A stretch of DNA of 64,000 bases from Bermanella sp047621325 (GCA_047621325.1 JBLHLT010000008.1:1-64000); one strand, 5' to 3'; shown: positions 9,901-18,226, counted from the stretch's first letter. Notes: generated by a model not told the origin, from the sequence alone. A program made the numbers and translations.

Positions 9901-10330
9901 AGAAGAAGCGGTTTATCAAGAATTTGATCGAATAAACGACCGCGGTGGGGTATTAGGTGCAATGGACACCATGTATCAACGCAGTAAAATTCAAGATGAA
10001 TCAATGTATTACGAGCACAAGAAACACGATGGCAGCTTGCCTATAATAGGCGTGAACACCTTTTTAGGAACTGACAGCCAAGATATCAGTGGCAACCTAG
10101 AATTAGCGCGCTCAAGCGATGATGAGAAGCATCAGCAGATCAATAGCATCAAGCAATTTCATCAGCAACATCAAAACAATACCGAACAAGCCCTGCAAGC
10201 ATTACAAGCTTGCGCAATAGACAGGGGGAACACCTTTGCCAGTCTCATTGAAGCAGTTAAACATGCCTCACTTGGGCAAATAAGTCATGCCTTATATATT
10301 GCAGGGGGTGAATACCGTCGAAACATGTAA
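6947..10330 (+). CDS. icmF: Fused isobutyryl-CoA mutase IcmF (B12 domain, G-protein chaperone, mutase)
   Basis: A 1127-residue fusion that interconverts isobutyryl-CoA and n-butyryl-CoA, and in some homologues other branched acyl-CoAs, with adenosylcobalamin. Domains in order: a B12-binding Rossmann domain (about 8-140) with DGHDAAI supplying the cobalt-ligand His; a MeaB-like GTPase (about 185-460) with Walker A GTGGAGKSS near residue 192; and a mutase TIM barrel (about 520-1080) with DPIRMFAGEGTPERTNRR. ATG 6947 is preferred over the upstream in-frame GTG 6929 because GAGGTG sits 4-9 bases before it. Full length suggests an intact enzyme. Exact substrate preference depends on active-site residues that were not aligned here. 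Confidence 0.93.
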   Translation: MSTQPLRFVTAASLFDGHDAAINIMRRLIQDKGVEVIHLGHNRSVEDVVNAALQEDADAICLSSYQGGHIEYFQYLIDRLKQEGAEHIAVFGGGGGTITPAEIKQLHDYGVERIFHPNDGMKMGLLGMIDDVVIRAEKRRQHIAPTATQTSAIEIARVLSALEDNAFSADELNNLRNQWRAQTPAPVLGITGTGGAGKSSLTDELLNRFCQYLPQLNIAVLAVDPTRRRTGGALLGDRIRMNSLRNPQLFMRSMATRRQHAATNVMLGDAISFLKSSGVDLVIVETAGIGQSDSEIVDYVDVSSYVMTSEFGAASQLEKIDMLDFADSIVINKFEKAGSSDALRDVKKQWRRNHNEFTLADENVPVFPCIASQFNDPGVNWFFESLVHQLQHANETFAQKARYTSHFNATEPKGTAIIPGSRSRYLSEITENGRKQESLIQQQSISATKAQHCYEALYELSDSDLPAPLEPYSPAALLEHNEFSLLRQRYQSHLQSIEPALLNALKHWPQLKASVTAEQYEYQVRNKILKGNNYQKSLSQLDICKVAAPQDNNWGNWVLFLGKENLPGYYPYTSGVFPYRRQGEDPIRMFAGEGTPERTNRRFHYLSKGQDAARLSTAFDSVTLYGENPAARPDIFGKVGNSGVSIASVDDMKKLYSGFDLCSPTTSVSMTINGPAPIILAFFINAAIDQQVEKYLKENDLWQQAQTTIDQYFKDKAKPVYSGELPENNNGLGLALLGISGEWLVDKNTYDTIKKNTLSTVRGTVQADILKEDQAQNTCIFSTEFAMHMMGDIQQYFIDHEVKNFYSVSISGYHIAEAGANPISQLAFTLANGFTIAEYYLSRGMHIDDFAPNLSFFFSNGMDPEYAVIGRVARRIWAKAIKHRYQGNERSQKLKYHIQTSGRSLHSQEIQFNDIRTTLQAMYALFDNCNSLHTNAFDEAITTPTEDSVRRAVAIQLIINRELGMNMCENPLQGSYFIEQLTDQVEEAVYQEFDRINDRGGVLGAMDTMYQRSKIQDESMYYEHKKHDGSLPIIGVNTFLGTDSQDISGNLELARSSDDEKHQQINSIKQFHQQHQNNTEQALQALQACAIDRGNTFASLIEAVKHASLGQISHALYIAGGEYRRNM

Positions 10331-10362
10331 TCGCCTTACCCCACTTGTATTGCAATTATATG

Positions 10363-10392
10363 ACCACATTTACATGAACAGTGGTTTTTTTC
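10363..10392 (+). terminator. Possible terminator after icmF
   Basis: ACCAC (10363-10367) and GTGGT (10381-10385) can pair and are followed by seven or eight T residues. The stem is short and the loop long (13 nt), so this is a tentative call. Confidence 0.4.
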
Positions 10393-10584
10393 TATTTTTA
10401 ATGATCTCTGTTCTAGCCTGGTAAAACAGAGGCCATCTGTACAAAAAAGTAGGTTTTTTTACACATTTTTTGTTTTATTTGAAAACATTTGGGTCTAATA
10501 TAAATAACGATTTATCGAATCGAATGATTTAGATAAGTCTTACCGATACAGGCACTCCACTCATGAAGTACCTGTAGTTAAACT

Positions 10585-10599
10585 GCCAACCCAGTTGGC
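10585..10599 (+). promoter_or_regulatory. Stem-loop in the cspA leader
   Basis: GCCAAC and GTTGGC form a perfect 6-bp stem with a 3-nt CCA loop, 20 bp before the cspA start and just upstream of its purine-rich GAGAGAAGAAAG ribosome-binding region. The 288-bp spacer 10331-10618 is otherwise AT-rich with no gene. Cold-shock genes of this family often have long structured leaders that control translation. That this is one is an inference from position. Confidence 0.4.
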
Positions 10600-10618
10600 C
10601 TGAACGAGAGAAGAAAGA

Positions 10619-10825
10619 ATGTCACGTGTTAATGGAACCGTTAAATGGTTCAACGACGAAAAAGGTTTTGGTTTTATTGAGCAAGAAGGCGGCAAAGATG
10701 TTTTTGTTCACTTCAGTGCTATTAATGCATCTGGGCGTAAGAGCCTAGTTGAAGGCCAAAAAGTTACCATGACAGTGACTGATGGCGCTAAAGGCCCTCA
10801 AGCTGAAGACGTTATCCCTGATTAA
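10619..10825 (+). CDS. cspA: CspA-family cold-shock nucleic-acid-binding protein
   Basis: A 68-residue OB-fold cold-shock protein. RNP1 (KGFGFI, residues 19-24) and RNP2 (VFVHF, about 30-34) are intact, and GTVKWFN is the canonical start. It binds single-stranded RNA and DNA and acts as an RNA chaperone. GAGAGAAGAAAG upstream is a strong ribosome-binding region. The gene stands alone with its own terminator. Which paralogue it is (CspA, C, D or E type), and whether it is cold-induced, cannot be told from the protein. Confidence 0.95.
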   Translation: MSRVNGTVKWFNDEKGFGFIEQEGGKDVFVHFSAINASGRKSLVEGQKVTMTVTDGAKGPQAEDVIPD

Positions 10826-10837
10826 TCAGGCGAAATT

Positions 10838-10866
10838 GAAAGTGGCTACTAGCCACTTTCTTTTTA
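10838..10866 (+). terminator. Rho-independent terminator of cspA
   Basis: GAAAGTGGCT and AGCCACTTTC form a perfect 10-bp stem with a 3-nt ACT loop, followed by TTTTT, starting 13 bp after the cspA stop. Confidence 0.9.
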
Positions 10867-10944
10867 TATAAACCTCACAAATTTGCCATGTGTGTTCTAC
10901 CCCTGCTAACGTTAAGAGCATGGGTCACCAAATAAGAACGCGTC

Positions 10945-12042
10945 ATGAATAAAATACAAATTTACGGTTGGGATGTTAGCCCTTTCACCGCCAAGGTACG
11001 CAGCTACCTTTCTTACAAGCAATTAGACCCTCACTACAACGTATCGAACGCTTGGCAACTTAACTTTAAAATCAAAAAAGATGTTGGGCAAATCATCATG
11101 CCCGTGGTGTATGACGATGATGCCGTATTACAAGATAGCAGCGCTATTATTGATCACTACGAAAACAAGTACTCGTCAAAAGCCGTCATTCCCGATGAGC
11201 CCCTGCATAAAATATGCGCCTATATTCTAGAATTATTGGGTGATGAGTGGTTACCGCTAGCGGCCCTTCATTATCGCTGGCATTACCCAGAGAATCAGAC
11301 GTTTATTTATGGCGAATTTGGTCGTAGTGCTTTGCCTCGCTTCCCATCATTTCTGCAAAATTTCATGGCGAAAAAAATGGGCGCCAGAATGGCCGGCTAC
11401 CTTCCTATTTTGGGTATCAATGAAGCAATGCAACAGCCTCTTGAAGCAAACACCCACGCCATATTACATTTTTTAAATTTACACTTAGGCCAACATGAAT
11501 TTTTATTCGGCACTCGCCCAAGCTTGGCCGACTTTTCAATCTATGGGCCTATTTATGCCCACCTGCACCGAGATCCATTCCCTGACAAGTTACTTAACCC
11601 TTACCCTCATATTATCAAATGGATAAATGCCCTTAATGGGCCAATTAATTTACACAGTGGCGCATGGCTAGAATCACCCTCCTTACCCTTAACCTTATTC
11701 CCACTACTACAAATTTGGAGCCAAACCCACGCGCCTTTAATCAAAGACAGCATTAGGGGGTTTAACGATTGGTGTGAATACTATCCGGATAAAACAATAT
11801 TGCCTCGCACCTTTGGCAACACCACGTTAAACATTAACGGCATTGAATCAAAACGACTGAATCTCAGCTATGTTCTGTGGATGTGGCAACGGTTACAGCA
11901 AGCATATAGCACACTAAAAGAATATGAGAGAACAAGTGTCGATGCGCTACTCAATCAATTAGGCGTGCTAGACATGGTCAAAACACCGCTTCCTAAAAAG
12001 ATTCAATTAAAGCAGTGCCGCTTACATATAGCCCCATGCTAA
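10945..12042 (+). CDS. Glutathione S-transferase-like protein with C-terminal extension
   Basis: A 365-residue protein. Residues about 3-75 form a thioredoxin-like GST N-terminal domain (IYGWDVSPFTAKVRSYL; MPVVYDDDAVLQDSSAIIDHYE is the cis-Pro and substrate-recognition stretch). Residues about 85-240 form a helical GST C-terminal domain (FGTRPSLADFSIYGP is the N-capping motif). The last 120 residues extend beyond a normal 200-220-residue GST and are not recognised. The substrate is unknown. The aminopeptidase gene begins 28 bp downstream, so the two may be co-transcribed. Confidence 0.8.
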   Translation: MNKIQIYGWDVSPFTAKVRSYLSYKQLDPHYNVSNAWQLNFKIKKDVGQIIMPVVYDDDAVLQDSSAIIDHYENKYSSKAVIPDEPLHKICAYILELLGDEWLPLAALHYRWHYPENQTFIYGEFGRSALPRFPSFLQNFMAKKMGARMAGYLPILGINEAMQQPLEANTHAILHFLNLHLGQHEFLFGTRPSLADFSIYGPIYAHLHRDPFPDKLLNPYPHIIKWINALNGPINLHSGAWLESPSLPLTLFPLLQIWSQTHAPLIKDSIRGFNDWCEYYPDKTILPRTFGNTTLNINGIESKRLNLSYVLWMWQRLQQAYSTLKEYERTSVDALLNQLGVLDMVKTPLPKKIQLKQCRLHIAPC

Positions 12043-12070
12043 ACTAATGCGACTGTACTAAGGATTCACT

Positions 12071-13429
12071 ATGCAAAACGCTATTATTCATGATTCAACT
12101 GGCATCCCCTTACACCTTTTTGACAAAAGCCAATATCCACAATGGTTAGAGCAACAAAGCGCTTTCACAAAAAACTGGCTTGAACAAAGCCAGTTTTCAC
12201 AACAAGGTCTTGTATTAATTCCCGGCAGCGACGGCCAACTAGAATCTGCGATTTTTGTATCCAGTGACTTATCGAGTTTCTTTGCCTCAGCTGATTTAGC
12301 AAACGCCTTGCCCGCTAAAACATTTTTATTACAAACCGATGCCCAATACCAATTAAATGCGGCCATAGCATTTGGCTTAGCCAGTTACCGTTTTGATCGC
12401 TACAAAACCATTACCCAAGGACAAGCAAAACTGGCCATTGCTGACAAAGCCATTGTCGATGAAGCTGAAAAATTCATCTCGGCCGTAGCACTGGTGCGCG
12501 ACATGATCAACACACCCGCCAGCGATATGATGCCGCAACATATGTCCGCCACCATGAAAGCATTAGCAGATGAATTTGGGGCACAATTCAGTGAAATAGT
12601 CGGGGATGACCTATTAACTCAAAACTACCCGACCATTCACGCAGTCGGCCGTGCTAGTTGCCACGTACCACGACTTTTAGACATGCACTGGGGCGACACT
12701 AAACATCCAAAAGTCACACTGGTCGGCAAAGGCGTGTGCTTTGATAGCGGCGGCCTAGACCTTAAACCGGGCACCGCCATGCGCAACATGAAAAAAGACA
12801 TGGGCGGCGCCGCTCACGTATTAGGCCTTGCTCGCTTAATCATGAACCACAATTTACCGATTAATCTTCGAGTGATCGTGCCCAGCGTCGAAAATGCCGT
12901 ATCAGATAACGCCTTCCGCCCTGGTGATGTGCTCACCACTCGCCACGGCCTAACAGTAGAAATCGACAACACCGATGCCGAAGGCCGTTTAGTCTTATGT
13001 GACGCCCTAAGCGAAGCCAACAATGACGAGCCTGAACTTATCATCGACTTTGCGACCCTAACTGGTGCGTGTCGCGTGGCTCTTGGTACAGAATTACCGG
13101 GCTTTTTCTGTAACGATCAAACAACCGCTAACGCTCTAATGATGGCCAGCGCGCAAAGCCAAGACCCAATGTGGCAACTACCGCTGCATCAAGCTTATAA
13201 AGACATGCTAAAAAGCGACATCGCCGATATGACCAATAGTGTGCCTAGCCCATTTGGTGGCGCAATCACCGCCGCCCTTTACCTTGAAGCCTTTGTCAAA
13301 AAAGACATTCCATGGGTGCACATTGACGTAATGGCTTGGAATAATCGCAGTTTACCCGGTCGCCCTGTTGGCGGTGAAGCCATGGGCATTCGCGCAGTTT
13401 TCGACATGCTAACTGCTAAATATCAGTAA
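12071..13429 (+). CDS. M17 leucyl aminopeptidase family protein
   Basis: A 452-residue metallopeptidase of family M17 that removes N-terminal residues from peptides in the cytoplasm, using two metal ions. GKGVCFDSGGLDLKP (about 220-234) holds a metal-binding Asp and the catalytic Lys region, and NTDAEGRLVL (about 300-309) is the family signature with metal ligands and the catalytic Arg. It is shorter than E. coli PepA (503 residues), mainly in the N-terminal domain, and closer to the PepB-like subgroup. An exceptionally strong hairpin follows the stop. Confidence 0.93.
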   Translation: MQNAIIHDSTGIPLHLFDKSQYPQWLEQQSAFTKNWLEQSQFSQQGLVLIPGSDGQLESAIFVSSDLSSFFASADLANALPAKTFLLQTDAQYQLNAAIAFGLASYRFDRYKTITQGQAKLAIADKAIVDEAEKFISAVALVRDMINTPASDMMPQHMSATMKALADEFGAQFSEIVGDDLLTQNYPTIHAVGRASCHVPRLLDMHWGDTKHPKVTLVGKGVCFDSGGLDLKPGTAMRNMKKDMGGAAHVLGLARLIMNHNLPINLRVIVPSVENAVSDNAFRPGDVLTTRHGLTVEIDNTDAEGRLVLCDALSEANNDEPELIIDFATLTGACRVALGTELPGFFCNDQTTANALMMASAQSQDPMWQLPLHQAYKDMLKSDIADMTNSVPSPFGGAITAALYLEAFVKKDIPWVHIDVMAWNNRSLPGRPVGGEAMGIRAVFDMLTAKYQ

Positions 13430-13443
13430 TACCCGTGATACCT

Positions 13444-13474
13444 AGCCTGTTATTGCAACCAGCAATAACAGGCT
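13444..13474 (+). terminator. 13-bp hairpin after the aminopeptidase gene
   Basis: AGCCTGTTATTGC and GCAATAACAGGCT form a perfect 13-bp stem with loop AACCA, starting 15 bp after the stop. Only a short T-stretch follows, but position and stability fit a terminator. Confidence 0.7.
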
Positions 13475-13600
13475 TAATCAACCGCCTGCCTTCACAAATG
13501 GCGTAAAACCCCTATAATCCCGCCCTGCTGATTTTTTCAGCACCGAATTAAACCCAAAGTAAAATGCGCCGAACTTACGCTTCGGTTAGCAGGAGAAGAT

Positions 13601-14617
13601 ATGACCCAGCCTCAACAGACTGGCAGCATTGTTGTATGCGCCATGTACAAGTTCGTAACCCTTGATAATTTCGAAGCCATTCGCCCTAACCTACTCAAGG
13701 TAATGGACGATAACCAAGTACGCGGCACCTTATTATTAGCCAGCGAAGGCATCAACGGCACTGTTGCTGGCTCTCGTGAAGCCATCGATACATTACTGGC
13801 TTGGTTTGAACACGACGAACGCTTAGCAGACATCGTTTACAAAGAATCCTATACCGATATTCCGCCATTTCATCGTACCAAAGTGAAACTAAAAAAAGAA
13901 ATCGTAACCATGGGTGTAGAAGGTATAGACCCAAAACAGGTAGTAGGTACTTACGTAGACCCTAAAGATTGGAATGCACTTATCAGTGATCCCGATGTGG
14001 TTTTGGTTGATACCCGTAATGATTACGAATACCAAGTGGGCACCTTTCGTAACGCCATCAACCCAAACACAGAAACCTTTCGTGAATTCCCACAGTACGT
14101 CAAAGAAAACCTAGACCCTGCCAAACATAAAAAAGTAGCGATGTTTTGTACCGGTGGTATTCGCTGTGAAAAATCCACAGCGTATATGAAAGAGCAAGGT
14201 TTTGAAGAGGTCTACCACCTTAAAGGCGGCATTCTAAAATATTTAGAAGACGTGCCTGAAGACAACACCCTTTGGGATGGCGAGTGCTTCGTATTTGATG
14301 AACGTGTCACCGTGAATCATAAGCTAGAAAAAGGCGAATATGATCAGTGCCATGCGTGCCGCCTACCCATCACAGAAGATGAAAAACTTGATGCCCGCTA
14401 CCAAAAAGGCGTGAGCTGCCCGCATTGCTACGACAAATTAACCGACGAACAACGTCAGCGTTTTGCCGAGCGCGAAAAACAAGTTGAGCTAGCCAAACAG
14501 CGTGGTGAAGCGCATATTGGCTCTGATGTGAAAGATGCCATTAAAGCGCACCGTATCGCAAAAGATGCTGAACGTGAACAGCAGCGCATCCGTAGTCAAG
14601 CGGGTAAAAAAGGCTAG
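13601..14617 (+). CDS. trhO: tRNA U34 hydroxylase TrhO (YceA family, rhodanese domain)
   Basis: A 338-residue protein. It has an N-terminal acylphosphatase-like domain (about 10-110, with LLASEGINGTV), a central rhodanese domain (about 120-220) with the cysteine loop MFCTGGIRCEKS near residue 183, and a C-terminal zinc-like cluster CHACR...CPHCYD (about 247-275) followed by a charged helix. TrhO uses oxygen to make 5-hydroxyuridine at position 34 of certain tRNAs. Length and motifs match E. coli YceA. A strong terminator follows. The window also carries a TrhP-type gene at 51.6 kb for the oxygen-independent route. Confidence 0.94.
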   Translation: MTQPQQTGSIVVCAMYKFVTLDNFEAIRPNLLKVMDDNQVRGTLLLASEGINGTVAGSREAIDTLLAWFEHDERLADIVYKESYTDIPPFHRTKVKLKKEIVTMGVEGIDPKQVVGTYVDPKDWNALISDPDVVLVDTRNDYEYQVGTFRNAINPNTETFREFPQYVKENLDPAKHKKVAMFCTGGIRCEKSTAYMKEQGFEEVYHLKGGILKYLEDVPEDNTLWDGECFVFDERVTVNHKLEKGEYDQCHACRLPITEDEKLDARYQKGVSCPHCYDKLTDEQRQRFAEREKQVELAKQRGEAHIGSDVKDAIKAHRIAKDAEREQQRIRSQAGKKG

Positions 14618-14636
14618 CTAAAACGCCTAGACAAAC

Positions 14637-14671
14637 AAAAGCCGTTAACTCGTAAGAGGTAACGGCTTTTT
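14637..14671 (+). terminator. Terminator of trhO
   Basis: AAAAGCCGTTA pairs with TAACGGCTTTT around a 12-nt loop and is followed by T residues, about 20 bp after the trhO stop. The rest of the 315-bp gap to the next gene (14618-14932) is AT-rich and holds nothing else I can name, apart from presumed promoter sequence. Confidence 0.85.
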
Positions 14672-14932
14672 CAAATCTACATTCAATGTTGTTAGCTTTT
14701 CTCTATGTTCTCATGCGTGCCAGTAGGCATTACAAATGCGCGGCCCTTATATATAAAAAATACAACTTACATCAGCTAGTCCAACTTACGATGCTTAAAG
14801 CTATATAAATATTCACTGTCTGTACTATCCACCATTGCTTAACTACTTTTTAGCTATGTCTATTATGCAATCCGTTGCTAGACTCATTACTATACTCAAA
14901 TGAAACATAGCACTCATAATGAGCGATAGATT

Positions 14933-15796
14933 TTGAAATCCGATCAGTTATTACTAAGAGCCAAAGCCTTTGACCATCTGTTTGATGCCGTTGTGGTCAC
15001 AGATGCCCAAGGCATCATTACTGACTGGAATATCGGCTCTGAAACGCTCTATGGCTACACAGAAGCAGAAGCCGTAGGCCAATCCGTCAGCATCCTCCAT
15101 GTACCAGAAGACATGGACCACATTACCGAAGAAGTCTTAGCCGCCGTGGCCACTGAAGGCAAATGGACCGGCGAAGTTCGTATGCTAAGAAAGGATGGCT
15201 CTATCGGTTGGATTGAATCCATGTGCATCCCTATTCTAGACCACAACCAGCAAATGATTGGCGCCCTTGGCATTAACCGTAATATCACTCAACGCATCAA
15301 TGAAACCGAACAGCTGCGCTATCAAGCTAAGTTCGATCAACTCACAAACATCCCAAATAGATTTTCGCTCATTGATCGTATTGAGCATTTAATTGCCCAA
15401 TACGATCGTAATAAATGTGCTTTTAGCCTGTTATTTTTTGATTTAGACAACTTTAAAAAAATAAATGATAGTTACGGTCATTCACTCGGCGATCAAGTAC
15501 TCAAGGAAGTAGCCTTGCGGATTTCAAACAACATCCGAAAAACAGATATGATTGCTCGAATTGGCGGCGATGAATTCATTTTATTACTTGAAAACACCCA
15601 TAAAACAAGCGACATCAAAGCAACGATGAATAACCTTACGCACATTTTATGCAAAGATATGAATATCGATAATAGGACATTAAATATGCAAGGCAGCGTT
15701 GGCTACTCAACGTTTCCTGCAGACGGTGCAACCTGTGATGAGCTACTCATCCATGCCGATAAAGGCATGTACCACACTAAAAAACAAAAGACATAG
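14933..15796 (+). CDS. PAS-GGDEF diguanylate cyclase
   Basis: A 287-residue signalling enzyme. A PAS sensor (about 8-125; AVVVTDAQGIITDWN and the PAC-like end LGINRNITQR) precedes a GGDEF domain (about 130-285). The active-site GGDEF (211-215) is intact, and RKTD lies exactly five residues before it, matching the RxxD inhibitory site, so product-inhibited c-di-GMP synthesis is expected. There is no membrane segment, so it should sense a cytoplasmic signal. The start is a TTG at 14933; no better ATG is seen before the PAS domain. The 315-bp upstream gap suggests its own promoter. Confidence 0.92.
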   Translation: MKSDQLLLRAKAFDHLFDAVVVTDAQGIITDWNIGSETLYGYTEAEAVGQSVSILHVPEDMDHITEEVLAAVATEGKWTGEVRMLRKDGSIGWIESMCIPILDHNQQMIGALGINRNITQRINETEQLRYQAKFDQLTNIPNRFSLIDRIEHLIAQYDRNKCAFSLLFFDLDNFKKINDSYGHSLGDQVLKEVALRISNNIRKTDMIARIGGDEFILLLENTHKTSDIKATMNNLTHILCKDMNIDNRTLNMQGSVGYSTFPADGATCDELLIHADKGMYHTKKQKT

Positions 15797-15865
15797 TGCC
15801 TTTCGTCGTATGGGTAATGCATATATTAAGAAAAAGACACCATCGACGTATTCCTTAAGAACATA

Positions 15866-15901
15866 AAAAAACCGCTAACTCTGAAAGTTAACGGTTTTTT
15901 T
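15866..15901. terminator. Bidirectional terminator between the GGDEF gene and tpx
   Basis: ACCGCTAACT and AGTTAACGGT pair with one mismatch around CTGAA, with an A-run before and a T-run after, so it can act in both directions between convergent genes. Confidence 0.85.
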
Positions 15902-15917
15902 CATAGCAAATATAGCG

Positions 15918-16412
15918 TTATAAAACCGCTAGCGCTGCGTCATAATTTGGTTCATCTACAGTCTCAGCTACTTGCTGCGAATGTAATACCTTACCCGCTT
16001 CATCCACTACCACCACAGAACGAGATAACAGCTTACTCAATGGGCCAGAGATAAACTCAACACCGTAATCCAAACCAAAGCTAGAGCGAAAGCTAGAGGC
16101 TACTTTTACATTCTCTATGCCTTCAGCGCCACAAAAACGGCTCAACGCAAACGGCAAATCAGCAGACACACAAACCACCACCGTATTATCTAGCGCTGCC
16201 GCTTTTTCGTTAAACTTACGTACTGAAGTTGCGCAGGTTGCCGTATCGACTGAAGGAAAAATATTGAGAATTACGCGCTTACCGGCCAAATCAGCCAATG
16301 TTAAGTCTGATAAATCCCCTTGAGCCAGCGTAAACGCCGGTGCTTGAGCACCTGCCTTTGGTAATTCTCCTTGGGTATCAAATGCATTACCTTGAAGTGT
16401 AACTGTTGCCAT
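15918..16412 (-). CDS. tpx: Thiol peroxidase Tpx
   Basis: A 164-residue atypical 2-Cys peroxiredoxin that reduces hydrogen peroxide and alkyl hydroperoxides, probably using thioredoxin. The peroxidatic Cys60 sits in SVDTATCATSVR and the resolving Cys94 in SRFCGAEG, the spacing of E. coli Tpx (C61/C95). The length is normal. It is a single gene, convergent with the cyclase and divergent from the YjbR-family gene with a 182-bp spacer between, and the bidirectional terminator lies beyond its stop. Confidence 0.96.
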   Translation of the reverse strand: MATVTLQGNAFDTQGELPKAGAQAPAFTLAQGDLSDLTLADLAGKRVILNIFPSVDTATCATSVRKFNEKAAALDNTVVVCVSADLPFALSRFCGAEGIENVKVASSFRSSFGLDYGVEFISGPLSKLLSRSVVVVDEAGKVLHSQQVAETVDEPNYDAALAVL

Positions 16413-16594
16413 GATGTTTCCTTAAAATTATGGTGACGGGTAAAAGTAACGAACAAAGACTAGCTTGCTTCATTGAGTTACGAAAGCAATACTTCATTGG
16501 ATCAATAGAACACTCTATTCGATGAAAATGAAGAAAATGGTACGCATCAATTAGGTACAAAGCGTATCCTAGCTAAAACAGAACGAGCACAACC

Positions 16595-17017
16595 ATGAAC
16601 TTTGACAAATGCTGCGAATATCTAGCCAATAAACCAGAAGCACAATTAAGCTTTCCTTTTGATCAAGATGTTTACGTCTATAAAGTCTGCAACAAGATGT
16701 TTGCTCTTATTAGCACAACTGGCAACCTAACGCCCAGTAACCCCAGCCGTAACGCGCAAATGAATTTAAAGTGCGACCCCTTTCACGCTCAAGAACTTAG
16801 AGACGTCTTTGATGCCATTATTCCTGGCTACCATATGAATAAAAAGCATTGGAATACGCTTATTCTGGATGGCAGCCTGCCCAAAAGTGAAATTAAGCGC
16901 CTGATCGACCACAGCTATGCGCTTGTGGCGAACAATCTCACCCGCGCCCAGAAAGTACCACTTGAACTCAAATACCCAAAAGAAAGCCTATATCGCGCAT
17001 TAAAGCCATTTGAGTAA
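16595..17017 (+). CDS. MmcQ/YjbR-family small protein
   Basis: A 140-residue protein of the MmcQ/YjbR family (PF04237-like). It has a compact alpha/beta double-wing fold, with FPFDQDVYVYKV (about 20-31), a central KMFALI strand, LKCDP, and HWNTLILDGSLP near residues 88-99, all family landmarks. Some members look like DNA-binding proteins, but no reaction is established. It is followed 71 bp later by the DUF2058 gene. Confidence 0.87.
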   Translation: MNFDKCCEYLANKPEAQLSFPFDQDVYVYKVCNKMFALISTTGNLTPSNPSRNAQMNLKCDPFHAQELRDVFDAIIPGYHMNKKHWNTLILDGSLPKSEIKRLIDHSYALVANNLTRAQKVPLELKYPKESLYRALKPFE

Positions 17018-17088
17018 ACCAACACTAGGCAACCTAGGCTCTGACCACTAAAATAGAGTCATATTTCATATGCATTAGTGAGTTTGTC

Positions 17089-17625
17089 ATGGCATCGTTA
17101 CAAGAACAGCTATTAAAAGCTGGCCTAACCAACAAAAAGAAAGTTCAGCAAGCCGAGCGCGCAAAGAAAAAAGTCGCCAAACAAATACGTAAAGGCGATG
17201 ACATCGTTGACGAGGCTAAGCTACAAGCAGAACAAGCCCGTAAAGAAAAACTCGAAAAAGACAAAAAGCTAAACGATGAACGTAAAGCACAAGAACATGC
17301 CAAGGCACTCGCAGCACAAATTAAGCAGCTTATTCAAAACCACGCCATTAAACGTGATGGCGCTGAGCTTGATTATAACTTCCAAGACGGCAACAAGATC
17401 AAACGCATACAAGTCTCCGATTTGCTTCAGCATCAATTAAGCCGTGGCATGTTGGCCATTGCTAAACTTGATCAAAGCTATTTCATAATCCCTGCGGTCG
17501 TAGCAGATAAAATACGCGAACGTAACGCCACATTTGTGGTGTACCAAGCTGAGCCATCTAAACAAGCAGTTGTAGAAGACGACCCGTATGCTGATTACCA
17601 AATCCCAGATGACTTAATGTGGTAA
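17089..17625 (+). CDS. DUF2058 (YaiL-like) protein
   Basis: A 178-residue soluble protein. The first 90 residues are a long Lys/Glu/Ala-rich helix, probably coiled coil (KKVQQAERAKKKVAKQIRKG). The rest is a small mixed fold with YNFQDGNKIKRI and a conserved end DDPYADYQIPDDLMW. This is the layout of the nucleoprotein/polynucleotide-associated DUF2058 family (E. coli YaiL). The basic helix could contact RNA or DNA, which is an inference. It is followed by a perfect terminator. Confidence 0.9.
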   Translation: MASLQEQLLKAGLTNKKKVQQAERAKKKVAKQIRKGDDIVDEAKLQAEQARKEKLEKDKKLNDERKAQEHAKALAAQIKQLIQNHAIKRDGAELDYNFQDGNKIKRIQVSDLLQHQLSRGMLAIAKLDQSYFIIPAVVADKIRERNATFVVYQAEPSKQAVVEDDPYADYQIPDDLMW

Positions 17626-17645
17626 ACACTTACCGCCCTAAGTAA

Positions 17646-17687
17646 AAAATAAAAGGCTTAATCAGTAATGGTTAAGCCTTTTATTTT
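17646..17687 (+). terminator. Terminator of the DUF2058 gene
   Basis: A 16-bp perfect stem (17646-17661 with 17672-17687) with core AAAAGGCTTAA/TTAAGCCTTTT and a 10-nt loop, 20 bp after the stop. The A and T arms make it effective in both directions. Confidence 0.92.
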
Positions 17688-17851
17688 GGAAAAAAACGGC
17701 TATATTTAAATGAACTAATGAAAATAATAAAACTCAAAGAAGGTTATAAATAAAACCTAATTGAGCCAGTTAACCAATTCTAAACATCTTCTTATTATCA
17801 TTGGCTAACACCCTGCTCATCACATAATTACTTACGAGGTAACGGACTATT

Positions 17852-18226
17852 ATGAGTGATTTAAGCGATATTAAAAAAACCCGCGAACATTGGTACAAAG
17901 CCTATTTCAAAGGCGATACTGACGTTTTGCAACAAATTGAAGCCTCAGACTTTTACGTCAGCAGCCCCAAAGGCAAAGAAGAGCGCATGACACGCTATGA
18001 AACCATTAAACAAGCCATACAAAACGGCAAGTGGTTCAAAACCGACATCACACTAGAAGAAGATGCTATGGAGTATTTACTAAACGACCGTAAAGCTAAG
18101 ATTCTCGGCCACGGGCGAACATTAGAAAATGGCGCACCTTTACTAGAAATGAATTTCGAAGAAAAATGGATTAAATCCAAACAAGGCTGGCAAGTACAAG
18201 CTTTGCATTTAAATAAAGTTGGTTAG
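17852..18226 (+). CDS. NTF2-like / SnoaL-fold small protein
   Basis: A 124-residue cone-shaped NTF2-like fold protein. It has an N-terminal helix with REHWYKAYFKGDTDVLQ, then alternating strands (DFYVSSPKG; YLLNDRKAKILGHGRTLENG) and a final FEEKWIKSKQGWQVQALHLNK strand pair, typical of the DUF4440/SnoaL group. Such proteins can be enzymes or binding proteins, and no catalytic residue can be assigned here. A 225-bp spacer precedes it; DUF1428 follows 81 bp later. Confidence 0.75.
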   Translation: MSDLSDIKKTREHWYKAYFKGDTDVLQQIEASDFYVSSPKGKEERMTRYETIKQAIQNGKWFKTDITLEEDAMEYLLNDRKAKILGHGRTLENGAPLLEMNFEEKWIKSKQGWQVQALHLNKVG

